Position numbers and translations under genes: made by a program
From: Dicyema japonicum
Taxonomy: Eukaryota; Dicyemida; Rhombozoa; Dicyemidae
DNA: 42,384 nt
NCBI GenBank assembly: GCA_011109175.1
Contig: RDEW01000001.1
Span: forward strand, 799,730-842,113
Direction: 5' to 3'
Shown: one piece after another, positions 9,076-19,464 of the stretch
Layout of the letters: every line of letters begins with the position of its first letter
Position numbering within the stretch: the first letter of the stretch is position 1
Notes under the pieces: generated by a model
The model's input: only the letters and a program-made list of their open reading frames with translations
Told to the model about the DNA's origin: nothing
The model's database searches: none

Positions 9076-10691
9076 TTAATCCTTTGGATATAAGCTCATT
9101 GAGTTTTCATAAAGAGCAGAGTTACCTTTAGCAATATCCTGTACTTTAATAACCATCCTCATTTTTGCCCTTTGTAGTTTAATAGCATTGATATCTGAAA
9201 TGTCCTCACTCTGAATATAAAAATAATAAATACTTATATGCGGGCCATATTCTCTAAGATTCCCAAGCAGTGGTTACTATTTCTGAGGAAAGGTTGATCA
9301 TTGAATTCAAAGTAATGCGTAATAAGTGCAACCATAATCAGTCGATATACTCTTCCCCTTTTCAAGAGAGTTCTTAAATACAAAAGAAGGTCTTCCAATA
9401 TGTTGTGAGGTAATAAAGTAATAGCTTTAATAATAAACAGAGTAACTTTTCAACACAAGGATTTATATCTTCCAAAAGACAGACCTTATCAATATTACTA
9501 GCTATTAACACAATCGACTAAATTATTGAAAATTATACCCCTAATTTACAACCTCTTCCAATATAGAAATACAAATGAGCGCTCCAGCCATCTGACCACT
9601 TACTGTAATAAAAAAGAGTACAGCAGTATAACTCATAAAGACGAGTTATTTCCACATGACCTGAGTTATCCTGACATTTGTTGCATCTAAATTATTATTA
9701 TATAAACATCTGTTTCTAATGTGGAAAGTGACGATACAGTCTCTGATTGACCACAGTGGAATAAAATTTGATCAAGATTGGGCTGATTGTAAACTAAAAT
9801 TACTCTAATGACGATATTATTAGTGGCATCTGTTCTGAAAAGTTGTCGTGGAATATTTTGTCCAGCCAATCGTTAATCACTCCATATCGTTCACTTTGAG
9901 ATTCTTTGTGTTTGTTATTAATACTTGTCTGTTTTGAAAGATGTATTCGTTCTTTACTTTTTCGAGACACTCTTCCAGTCGAAGAAGAAAAGTCAGTGAT
10001 ATTCTCAGGTTTTTTGAAGCAATGAGAATCGACTTTGCAGTTTTAACCTACATGAGTAAGATTGACTAAATCCTGGTGAGAACAGCAAGCCACAATTGTG
10101 GATGTGATTTGTTCGGTATGCTTAAATTTTGGTAATAGTTGTTGGAGGCTAAAGAATAGATTCTGATTGTTTGTGAGTTCTTACACAGCATCCTGTCGTT
10201 CCATGCTGTCCCGTATTCTATGTGAATAAGAATTCTACCGAAAGATGGCTGGAGGATGTTGCACGCAGTAATCTAAACCCAATCTTTGTTCTGGTGTGGT
10301 CGAGGACGGAAAGCAAGGTCGTGTTCTTTTTCCCGTCCCTGAGATAGTACAAAAGTTCTAAATTGTGAGCAATTTTAGAATCTAATTACAGTTAAATACA
10401 AACCAATGAGAGTTGTGTTAGTGACTGCTTTAAACTCTACCTTGAGTGATGAGTTGAGTAAGTCAAATCAATAAAACACAACATAGCATTAGCAGCAGCA
10501 AGTGCATAGTATCAAAATAAAACCAATTGTTACTTATTCTCCTCCTGGTGAACCACATGGGAATAATCACTCATTACTAGTCTTGTTATCTTCGAAAAAT
10601 CAGATAAATAAATACTATCGATAAAGTTAATGTTAGATTCACCCATATTCTCCCTTATAACATTCACTGCGTTTGTCTTTGTGGACATCAT
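9076..10691 (-). CDS. Candidate multi-exon gene, product unrecognised
   Basis: Several long open minus-strand segments lie in series and can be joined by short GT-AG gaps. (1) From ATG 10691: MMSTKTNAVNVIRENMGESN onward to VVHQEEN, ending near GTAAC at 10533. (2) VEFKAVTNTTLIGLYLT near 10440-10390. (3) ITACNILQPSFGRILIHIEY, then WNDRMLCKNSQTIRIYSLAS to NKSHPQ, about 10275-10100. (4) QSYSFDSHCFKKPENITDFS on to INDWLDKIFHDNFSEQMPL, about 10060-9800. (5) SEDISDINAIKLQRAKMRMV from 9210, ending at a stop at 9076, preceded by an acceptor TATTCAG. Segments 3 and 4 join with introns of 28 and 19 bp in phase. The other joins are ambiguous. No family is recognised, and segments 1-4 could be a soluble or extracellular protein. 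Confidence 0.4.
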
Positions 10692-11085
10692 TTGGTACAG
10701 ACAAAATCACTTGATTGCAAAATGTTGCAGTAAATTATTAAACAAAAATAACAGAGTGTGTCGAAAAATGTATGAGAGTGAGAATAGGGTGCTCTTTAGG
10801 CTCAGTTGAGGAAATTCCAACTTCTACACTTGCCAGAACTCTGCATTCGCTTGCTAACGGAATTTAAGATTATATAGTACCTAGAATTGACTTGGATGGT
10901 TGGCTTTTTACTCAATGTGGACTGGTTTATTCTGTTCCTGATAGCCTTATATACTTTAAATTTCTCTTTTGAATGAATTAAAGTTGGAAAGTGATGTCGG
11001 ATTGGGAGTTAATAATTCATTAAAATATAATTAAATTCACACACCACAGTATTCCATTTAAAAAATATTTCCCTCCTAAAATATA
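10692..11085. other. Intergenic
   Basis: No gene, repeat or RNA is recognised. This would hold the promoter of the candidate minus-strand gene ending at 10691. Confidence 0.35.
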
Positions 11086-11089
11086 ATAC

Positions 11090-11130
11090 CGAGGAACTCG
11101 TTCGCAATCCACGCAGCAGGCTTCCTCAAC
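11090..11130 (+). mobile_element. 3' end scrap of [16 protein letters not shown]
   Basis: The segment aggaactcgttcgcaatccac and the following gcagcaggcttcctcaactg are the reverse complement of about 22793-22833, the C-terminal end of the minus-strand LINE there (coding GNSFAIHAA.FLN stop). Here only the last 40 bp remain, on the plus strand. Confidence 0.55.
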
Positions 11131-11214
11131 TGATATTTGTTTAATTGTTTAAACATTTTGAAATATAATACTTTATTTAAAAATAAGTTCAATTTAAAAA
11201 AAAATTTTTGTTTC

Positions 11215-12030
11215 GGTGCTGGTTTCAAGACCATTGGTGCTGGTGCCACGACCATTGACGCTACTTACGTTTTCGCAAGTCGAAAGAGTTTTCAATGCCA
11301 AGATACACAATACAAGGCCATATTACAAGACGATCCGAAGATACACATTACAAGGGACATACTACAAGACGAAGGAACCTATTCACTTCGAGTGAATCTC
11401 CTCAAGACAAATAAACATATTACAAACGAAGGAACCCATTACATGGTGGAGAAACGTATTACAAGTCGGAAGGATATGTTCACAATTACGAAGGAACCCA
11501 TTATACTGTGGAGAAGCATATCACAAGTCGGAAGGATTATTCACAATTACGAAGAAACCTATTGAAAGCGCAGTAGACGAAGGGTCAAAATCTCTGGATA
11601 TTCTCCAAGTTGGACCTGGTACCCACAACAATTGAATCCCTACATTCGAATCCGGGTCTACACGGAACTTTGTCATCGTGCGGACTTTGATCCCTACAGG
11701 ACCTGGGTCTATAGTAGATGTACATACTAGAGTTGGGACCTACCGAGGGTACCCATACCAAATGTTCCCTACATTCGAATTGGGTTCTACGAAAGACTTT
11801 GTCAACCACATTATTGGTCCCTAGAAGGCGGCTTGGAAAAAAAACATACTGGGGGAAGGGACCTACTAAGGGAGAACTAACTGGAGATGGGCTTACTAGC
11901 TTTGTACCTACTACGCTCTGGATATAAGGGCAGGATTCATGGGATCCAACACTAGGACGAAATTCAACCAACGATAGAAGATAACTAAATGGAGTGTGGA
12001 TACATCGGAAGTGTCCAGGCCGCATAGGCG
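11215..12030. repeat. Degenerate tandem repeats, GC-richer than surroundings
   Basis: Imperfect direct repeats fill this block. Two copies of a unit of about 60 bp (cccattacatggtggagaa ... cacaattacgaaggaa) lie at about 11428-11555. Shorter attacaagacgaagg-type units precede them. Units of about 125-140 bp containing ccctacattcgaat and actttgtca recur at 11640-11830. One plus frame gives Tyr/His-rich peptides (YYKSEGYVHNYEGTHYTVE). Open frames cover the block on both strands (11137-11565 +, 11585-12025 -), but none is convincingly a gene. It may be a decayed minisatellite or a former repeat-protein exon. Confidence 0.5.
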
Positions 12031-12615
12031 GACACGTATAAATATCCTTAAAATAACTCCTTAATTACTTTGGAATAAATTTGGTTTTCGGTTTTCGGTC
12101 TATTCACATTAAGGAAACCGGTATATAACAGGAATGTTACACCAAGGGCGGGCTCTCCCAAATATTCGAAGATGTATCTAGTATAGCGCAGAACTAGAAT
12201 GCTGACCCGGACAAGAGAAGAGGCGGTATGCTGGTCATCTAAAAGGCAGAAGTGGCAAAGTGGCGAAGCCGATTGTCCAAATTCTTTTAAGCCTATATAG
12301 TAACCTCTGAGGAGACGCGTTCAATTTAAATATAAACGATTTTATTATAGGAGTGGTTTTTTGGCATAACCTCATGTCTGCCCTGAGCAAGCTGGATGTG
12401 GAAAACGTTTCGTGGTTTCTTAACTCTGAGAGTCCTCTGTGATGACCCCTGAAAACAGGAACAACTTTCCAGTTGTAACTTTACAGCATAGGTTTAAGAA
12501 AGGTCACTCTACACAAATCACATCCTAACAAACTAAATAATAAGGGAATGAAATGCAAACCTGTAATCAAAAGTTTCTAATATGATGTTTTGGCAAACAG
12601 AAGGTTTTTGACTCC
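12031..12615. other. Intergenic
   Basis: No gene recognised. The sequence becomes LINE RT after about 12620. Confidence 0.35.
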
Positions 12616-12619
12616 CGAG

Positions 12620-13010
12620 GAAATTACTTAAAAATGATCTTTATTTCTGACATTCTTAACAAATTGAAAATTTTGATTGCAAACCTTTTTAACGGACGAA
12701 GTGGAAGGGTAGGCGCACGTTCTATGAAATCGTTATCTATATTTCTGCCAGACGGTGTCCCACAGTAATCTCACCTATTTTGTTCAATCTTTTCCTGAAC
12801 AATATACCTACCATTACCATCGCCGATAGGCTGGTTTTGCGTATTGTGACGATGTAATCATCACATCAAGACACCAATGTGTTCACATTGCGGCTGCCCT
12901 CTTACAGGATTTATCAGACCATCTGAGTTATGGGAAACCTATTATACACAAGTCTTGAAAAATCATACACAATGGTTTTACCTCAAATAGAAGACTATCT
13001 CTGTATTGCT
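12620..13010 (+). pseudogene. Jockey/CR1-like LINE RT fragment
   Basis: Plus-strand frames give ISDILNKLKILIANLFNGRS (before motif B), FLPDGVPQ, then ISPILFNLFLNNIPTITIAD (motif B region). The motif C region follows as a damaged YCDDVIITSRHQCVHIAAAL. Order and spacing match the RT core, but frames change at least three times. It is the same family as 2640-3622 (+) and 3955-4245 (-). Confidence 0.65.
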
Positions 13011-13421
13011 CTTAACTCTTAATTAAGATTTTATCCCCTCCACAAACTCTTCCAAGTAACTCTTGGTCAAATTCAGTTGACCAATAAAAACTAAACTTTG
13101 TAAAATGAACTTTGTCAAAACACTCCTTGGACAATAAAAAGATTGTTTCAACTGAACAATAAGCTCACTATTACAACCGACAATTAGCTGTGATGCATTG
13201 AAGATCAACTGTAAAATACAAATCTAAAGACCGTATTCTTTAAAGCAAACCTTCTCCACTTGGCTGTAAAATTAACTCCTTTCGAGGTCTTTTTGAGGAG
13301 AACACGATTAGGAAGTGCGTCAGATCGAAATTATACCAAAGATCTAGGATAAAACCAAAATACCAATCCCGTGATAATGACGCGTTCCAGTAGAGCCCTT
13401 GTCGAATGCAGTCATCTAGAG

Positions 13422-15392
13422 CAGGCATGTCAAACTCAAAAGGCTCCACGAGCCGCATAAGATAATTTGAATTTACAAGCGGGCCACACTAACAAATCTG
13501 AAAAACACCGTAATCTTATTGAGTGTATTTAATAATTTGCAATCCTACCACAACAACTATATTACGATGACACTAAGCCAAATATAACAACTTATTATTA
13601 AAGTAAAGTTGTTATGACAGGTCTCCATTATGGCCTGCAGGCATTGAGCACGCGATGGGAGTTACCTCTCATAATCGAGAGACCAACTTTCTGGAAATAT
13701 AGCAATTGATATTATTTTAAAAAAATTATAAAATCACTCTTTCTGACTGAAATGTATTACTGCCCTGTCATAGGCACTGATAAAAACTGCAAGCTGTGCT
13801 ACTTCAGTGATGTCAACGGTATCATCAATAGCAAAAGAAAGGTGTTCACAAATTTAGATGATGTAGTCTTCAACCGTTGTTTCAAATTATCTGTAATCAT
13901 CAATCTGTCCAGCAGCAGTGTTCCTGGTTAATGGAGTGTTCTGACATAACTGTGTATTCCATGGGCAAACAATATCAGATTTCTTACCATCAATGCTTTA
14001 TAAATCTCCTTCAATGTAAAATTTGTCACCCATTGGGACCATTCGGCTAAGTTCATAGCTCGCAGTAACAGAAGCTACATTGGCTTGCTCTATTTTTGTA
14101 AAGCATTCGATGGTTAGTTTCATAATGTCTTTTTAAGCTTTACTCTTGGTGTGGCAATGCTGTTGTTGCAAACTAAAAAATGTATCTTTGGATGTAAAAA
14201 AGTACTATAGTTTACATTTTTCTTTAAATAACCGTCTTTACTTTAGTCTCCTATCCTATCAGCTGAAGATGTTATTCTAAATTTAGCAAGTTTGCGCTGT
14301 GCATAGAAAGACAATTAATATAATTATTTATTTTTTAATTTAATTAATATAATAATCGAAACGATTCCACAAAAGCAATTTATTATTGTTATAAAATTTG
14401 TTAAAATTATCGCCAATAAATTAAACAATTTAAGTATAATGTTATGCACGTAAGCGCCCAATGCTCTTCCAAACACGCACCTTGTAGGACAGTATTGCTG
14501 CTATGGGAAATTTCGTATATAAGGGTGAACGTATAATTTAAACGTATGAACGTCTCTTGAATAGCCTCCTTTCCGGATTCCAGCAAGCCGCTAGATCAAT
14601 CAGATAAACTTGAAGCCATGAAGCACATCATATCATAACGAGATCGGTCGAGAGGCAAACCTATGTCACGGCTTATGAATTATTCATTTGACAGCAGAAA
14701 GGCTCAAATATAAAATAGCAAGTAACTCATGATCTTCGGTACACAGGAGGACCTTACGGGTCCTACCTAGTACGTCAGATCGGGTCAATTATTTAAAAGG
14801 TCACCAAGGAAATCTCCGAGACATATCTCAAAAACTACAGTCGAGCAAAATCAGGTGCACTTTATTAAAAAAAATCTATTATTATTAAAAAATGATAAAT
14901 GCGCAAAAGCACACTGAAAAAATATGCCGTAGGACAGCCCGTATGGAACGGTCCGTACTGGAAAGCGACCTACAGTGCAATATGCGGCAATCCAATAGAT
15001 AAACTGTCTAAATGATAACAGTAAATCACGACCAGGTAAGTAAATTTTTTAGAATATGCTTCCTCCAAAAATCTAACTATATTGCTAAAATATTATAGCC
15101 AAAAGAATGCTTTTAAAATCAAAGGAATAAAGTAATTTTAGTTTTCAGATAATTATTCCTTACTTTAATATCCCAATAAATTTTCAAAAGTATTTATATA
15201 AATAATGGTTAACCAATGTAAATGTCATTTAATATATAATAAAAAATGATTATTTTAATTTATTTATCTTTTTAAATTAATTAGGTCAAAAAATGTATAT
15301 AAATTTATTCAAATTTGTATTTGGCAGGCGGCACACTAGAAATTGTCTCGCGGCACACTAAGTGTGCCGCGGCAGCCGTTTGACAACCTCTG
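13422..15392 (-). mobile_element. hAT-type DNA transposon, decayed, with terminal inverted repeats
   Basis: The left end, caggcatgtcaaactcaaaa, and the reverse complement of the right end, cagaggttgtcaaacggctg, form imperfect terminal inverted repeats. They are of the CAGGGGTGTCAAAC type well known for hAT elements. Inside, the minus strand encodes hAT transposase remnants (13735-14170). A perfect subterminal hairpin, cggcacact-a-agtgtgccg, lies at about 15353-15371. I could not find an intact 8-bp target duplication directly next to the ends. The stretch 14200-15300 inside the element has no recognisable coding sequence. Confidence 0.65.
13735..14170 (-). pseudogene. hAT transposase remnant
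   Basis: In shifting minus-strand frames it reads EWSQWVTNFTLKEIYKALMV, then TPLTRNTAAGQIDDYR. After that come EHLSFAIDDTVDITEVAQLA and VFISAYDRAVIHFSQKE. This is the order of the hAT transposase region before the catalytic core (family pattern LSRNTV..RI.D, then FS.A.DESTDITDVAQLA.F). The catalytic core itself is not visible. Stops and frameshifts make it non-functional. Confidence 0.65.
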
Positions 15393-15556
15393 ATATAATA
15401 TGTACACTCTAGAGATCGATGGAGGTTATTTGGACATATACTTGGATTGGACTTAAGGGTCCTGCGAGCGTGACTTCGGAGAACAACACTACGCCGACTT
15501 TAATCGATAGATAATTCTTAAACAACGATCTCTGAAGGATTAGGAAGCGTCTCATG
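15393..15556 (+). pseudogene. LINE C-terminal scrap
   Basis: Just outside the hAT end the plus strand reads RWRLFGHILGLDLRVLRA, like the LFGHVLRM block near the C-terminus of LINE RT proteins (compare 23825-23865 and 25420-25450). Stops follow quickly. Confidence 0.4.
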
Positions 15557-15960
15557 TCCGGAGTCTTTATCGACGAACTATGCACACTGGCAACTAGAAA
15601 TCTAAGAAACTGAATTTTTCGAGTTGCATGTGTCTTGTTTTGGGCAAAAGATAGAATGAAAAAAGAGAGGTGGGAGTTATTTTAACATATCCTTAAAATT
15701 CATGAACGATGCGATGGAAGCAAACCATTAGTGAACTCAGGGATATCGAGAATGACTCTTATACATATCCAAGAGAACCTAAGAGCTCTAAAAGCGAGAT
15801 GACTTGACAACGAAATCAACAAAATCGCAACCTTGGGCGTTCCTCGACAGTCAGTATTCCGCGTAGTGTTCTACAAATGACGAGAAAATCTCAAACTTTC
15901 GAATAGTTCATGTAAATTTCATCTATCCTATGTCTTCCGTGAATTCACACGAGCAGGTAC
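15557..15960 (+). repeat. Dispersed repeat R1, copy 1 (other copy 22342-22740)
   Basis: About 400 bp starting tatcgacgaactatgcacac is nearly identical to 22342-22740, in the same orientation. In copy 2 an open frame of 79 codons (22428-22667) runs through KIHERCDGSKPLVNSGISRM and ends FRVVFYK. In copy 1 the same frame is kept apart from point-mutation stops, for example LKAR followed by TGA where copy 2 has LKARRLYDETDK. The protein is not recognised. Confidence 0.7.
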
Positions 15961-16295
15961 ATCCTTTCTTAAGTACATTTGTAATGGTTACCTTTTATGC
16001 TTAACCTGATCAAAGTAGAATTTGAGAATAAGAGACCCACGTGACTAGACATACTTTTACTAGTAATTGATAAGTCATTTATACACAACCATCAACATAG
16101 GTACGAAAGCCAAATAATTCTATCACGTAGACAACTGTCTGTTCGTCCTTCAATCATGATTTTGTTTTAAAGCCACGCTATCAACATTCTCCTAACAACT
16201 AAGAAGTTCGCACTAGCACGTGCTAGGTAACAGTTGGCAATAGAAACGTAAATTCTTATATCAAAAACTATATTCTATAGGATTCGCACAGGAAA

Positions 16296-16577
16296 TTTCT
16301 ATTATAAGTCACATGGGTGACTGTTGATCCCCCATTATTTTGTCACCTCGACGACCCATTCTCAAATGCTGACTCTGCGTCACAAAATAAGCTTAAATAT
16401 ACTAAATCTTGGAGATCGATTGCTCCTTTTCACAATCGCATTTTTAACTGCAATGACGGTAAAAATTATTATCTAAATAGTAAACTAAACTGTGGATCAC
16501 AAGAGACTCTGATGAAGGGGCGGGATAGACACCACATGAATAATAGCGCCAGAAAACGTCAAAATCATCCCCATTGA
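16296..16577 (+). other. Open segment, possible exon
   Basis: An open plus frame WVTVDPPLFCHLDDPFSNAD continues with YTKSWRSIAPFHNRIFNCND and ends at a stop at 16577. An acceptor-like TTATAAG precedes it at about 16310. Composition is protein-like (Cys, Trp, Pro well placed), but no family or neighbouring exon is recognised. The surrounding 15961-17020 has nothing else I can support. Confidence 0.3.
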
Positions 16578-17025
16578 GTTACAAAATGACGGAATATCTA
16601 ATAACCAATCATATGGTTGAACTAATGACGCGACACTCCTAGAGAATATCCAAGGATCTACTTCTCAATAGGGGAAGTTTAAGGAGCCCTGTCTAGAGGC
16701 CACACAGTTAGTATGAATATATAATTGTTAGTAATAATGATAGAATATGTAGGCGTCATCAGTTAACTATAAAAATCATGATTACCCAAGAAAACAACAC
16801 ATAATATGCTATATTGGATAACTTCAACGAATGGATTAGTTCATTATACGACTAGACTAAGTAAGAATATTAATTTAAGCTAATAAACCGCAAAGGTACA
16901 ACGTAGAAACACGTTTGAAATTTTAAATAAATTTATTTGTTTCTGGTTCAATAAATAAATTTAAATAAATTATTTATGTTTATCATATATATTAGCTAAA
17001 AAATATATTTAATTATAAACATTCT

Positions 17026-17396
17026 CAAAGTATTTATTGAATAAACCAAAAACTTTCAAAGTAGCTGGGAACGGTAGTTTTGCGCTCTCCGTAGCCATTA
17101 CAAGCAAACGATTTGGTAGTTATAAAAGAATTCCTTTAGAAATAGCTAATAAATGGAAATTCTATTACAGATGTATGTAAATAATAATAGCTTAATATGT
17201 GGTAGATATGTCTAAGACAACCTTTACGTACCTGTATGATCTTATTTACTATTCAGACCAAGGTGGTCTTCACCGTTCCTTTCTCGTTTTTAAGTATCTA
17301 GATCACAATTTAGAACTTCGGGAAGCACAATACACGGACATCTGTGGAATCAAACGTATAGTGTCTTCCCAAACATACACCGTATTAATTATGTAA
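17026..17396 (+). CDS. Candidate gene with 33-bp intron, possibly CUB-like
   Basis: An open segment (about 17026-17172) reads KTFKVAGNGSFALSVAITSK on to ANKWKFYYR. A 33-bp GT-AG intron (17173-17205, GTATGTAAA...GTGGTAG) joins it in phase to YMSKTTFTYLYDLIYYSDQG, HRSFLVFKYLDHNLELREAQ and YTDICGIKRIVSSQ, ending at TAA 17394-17396. A strong donor, AT-GTAAGTAAG, overlaps that stop. A 55-bp intron could extend the frame by about 50 codons into the LINE remnant at 17525. The second half loosely resembles a CUB domain (LELRE, then CG, then alternating strands), but this is a weak call. The first exon has no start codon in view. Confidence 0.35.
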
Positions 17397-17524
17397 GTAA
17401 GAAAAAACGTGAAACTTTCTGAGATAGTCTCTGAATAATAACATCAGTTATTTAAGCAACTCACACATGATCATGCTCGGAATATATCAGACTTTTAAAA
17501 AGAATACTAAAGTCACTGTAAAAA

Positions 17525-17790
17525 TCTATTTTGAATCGGTCGCAGTAGAAACCTCTGGGTTATTTAGTAGCAGGTCACAACCCTGGTAAACAGTATTGAA
17601 TTGGTTATCATGATAAAAAAGAGGGATAAAATAGAAACCTCTGGGTTATTTAGTAGCAGGTCACAACCCTGGTAAACAGTATTGAATTGGTTATCATGAT
17701 AAAAAAGAGGGATAAAAGAAAGAAGTTGGATTATTGAGTGCAAATTCCTACAAATCGTGAACGGAAATGCGTTTTCAATTCTGAAAGTGG
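17525..17790 (-). pseudogene. Diverged remnant of [16 protein letters not shown] with 86-bp duplication
   Basis: Base by base this aligns, with gaps, to 21425-21560 (shared islands such as gaatc-gt, gaaac, ttgg, tacaaatcgt), which lies upstream in the minus-strand LINE. An internal 86-bp block (from 17546) is tandemly duplicated. No meaningful frame survives. Confidence 0.4.
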
Positions 17791-18214
17791 CCACCCTCGA
17801 CTGAGATAAAAATATTCCAAAAACCAGGGTGACTCAAAACTAACTACTCTCTCGATTCCGGCAAGCTCAAGCAAAAAACTCAACATGACCAATGCTCCTC
17901 TTACGAACCCACAAAATAAAGTACTGGATACTTAACAGAGTCCGTCTTTCAGTAGGATTTGAAAAGTACATCACCATCTAGATCTTCCCCAAATTAACCA
18001 CCTGCTTGATTTTTCAATTTGAGAAAAAATCATCTGTAGATTAATTCCTATATAATCCCGTCAAATACATAACCTTGATGTCAATAATCATATTGACGTA
18101 TTCAAACTCAGAATAAGGCTTCAAAAGTATTATTAATTTAATATTCAATATTAATTTGTAGCAAAAAAAAGTAAGCACTACCGCGTTGCCATAAGCACGT
18201 AAGATGCCTAGGGT
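17791..18214. other. Intergenic
   Basis: No gene or repeat is recognised between the LINE remnant and SINE copy b. Confidence 0.35.
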
Positions 18215-18484
18215 TTCGCTCGTACAGAACACACACTTTAAGTAAAGAACAGTTATTATAACTATTCGTGGAGGGAGAACCAAGGAATGCTCTTTACTTC
18301 TTTGTTTTTTTCTTGGGTGTGTGTCCTTTTTGACTATCCAGTTCCGCAGCGAATTTCCACTGGCGTAACTCGTCAAGCCCTTTTCGCATCGTAGATGCAG
18401 GAACCTTCTACCAAATGAACAGCAGCGAGAATCGAACCTGGGAACTAAGCCACTTTTTCCCGTCACCTAACCGTGCCATCCGGC
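18215..18484 (-). mobile_element. tRNA-derived SINE, family 1, copy b
   Basis: On the minus strand it starts gccggatggcacggttaggt and continues with an A-box-like tggcttagttccc. The B box is ggttcgattctcgctgctg. The body and the tail ending gtgtgtgttctgt match copies a and c throughout. Confidence 0.78.
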
Positions 18485-18532
18485 TTTATTTGTAGGTCAT
18501 AATTATAGTCAGATAACAATTGATTTTTTTGA

Positions 18533-18908
18533 AAAAAAACCAGAATGCTGACTTTTCGTTCCAAATACTAGGTTTAAAAATTTATAGNNNNNNNNNNNNN
18601 NNNNNNNNNNNNNNNNNNNNNNNNNNNNNNNNNNNNNNNNNNNNNNNNNNNNNNNNNNNNNNNNNNNNNNNNNNNNNNNNNNNNNNNNNNNNNNNNNNNN
18701 NNNNNNNNNNNNNNNNNNNNNNNNNNNNNNNNNNNNNNNNNNNNNNNNNNNNNNNNNNNNNNNNNNNNNNNNNNNNNNNNNNNNNNNNNNNNNNNNNNNN
18801 NNNNNNNNNNNNNNNNNNNNNNNNNNNNNNNNNNNNNNNNNNNNNNNNNNNNAAAAAAACCAGAATGCTGACTTTTCGTTCCAAATACTAGGTTTAAAAA
18901 TTTATAGG
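18533..18908. other. Assembly gap (265 N) with identical flanks
   Basis: Bases 18588-18852 are N. The 55 or so bases before the gap (aaaaaaaccagaatgctgac ... aaatttatag) are repeated exactly after it. The gap may therefore be a failed overlap of zero or negative size. Frames drawn through the Ns are meaningless. Confidence 0.95.
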
Positions 18909-18934
18909 AATAGTAATTCCACCAATGTTCCCCC

Positions 18935-19412
18935 TTCGTTGGATAAAGCGGTGATGTATATTCATCACAAAATTTCTTTTATGAATGGACAAAATGATGG
19001 ACCACCGGTGGATCAACCGGCCGATAGCAAAATTAATCTTCATAATTACATTTTTAGCTGATGGTCAAAAGATTGGGGTGGTGACTTAACTATATAACAC
19101 TAATTATTGGGAGAGATCATTGATGGTTGGAGATCTTTCCTTCTCTTCCCGTTAGCAGAGATCTTGTAATGGACTCGAACTCTCAATGCTTATTTATGCT
19201 GNTGGACAAAATAATAGACCACCGGTGGATCAACCGGCCGATAGCAAAATTAATCCTCATAAATACATTTTTAGCTGATGGTCAGAAGATTGGGGTGGTG
19301 ACGTAACTATATAGCACTAATTATTGGGAGAGATCATTGATGGTTGGAGATCTTTCCTTCTCTTCCCGTTAGCAGAGATCTTGTAATGGACTCGAACTCT
19401 CAATGCTCATAT
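18935..19412. repeat. Duplicated block separated by one N
   Basis: A block of roughly 225-230 bp with gaccaccggtggatcaacc and gggagagatcattgatggtt occurs before and after the N at 19202, with a few point differences. On the minus strand each copy carries gagttcgagtcc, which resembles a tRNA B box, but no A box is present. I do not call it a SINE. Confidence 0.75.
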
Positions 19413-19464
19413 ATATTTAAGCAAATAAACTAAAGATATAACTTTATTCGAATAAAGTTATAAT

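Noticed and set aside
11585-12025. 146-codon minus-strand frame
   Set aside because: It lies in a degenerate tandem-repeat block, has repeat-like proline/serine-rich composition and no family features; the plus frames are equally open.
13414-15400. 8-bp target duplication around the hAT element
   Set aside because: The flanks atctagag and atataata do not match. The tctagag seen 16 bp beyond the right end is not adjacent.
17546-17718. CRISPR-like or satellite array
   Set aside because: Only two head-to-tail copies exist at each site, with different units at each place and no spacers.
18520-18891. Open frames through 18520-18891 on both strands
   Set aside because: They consist almost entirely of N codons in the assembly gap.
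19130-19190. Third SINE type with B box gagttcgagtcc
   Set aside because: No A box at the right distance, and the block is simply duplicated across an N.
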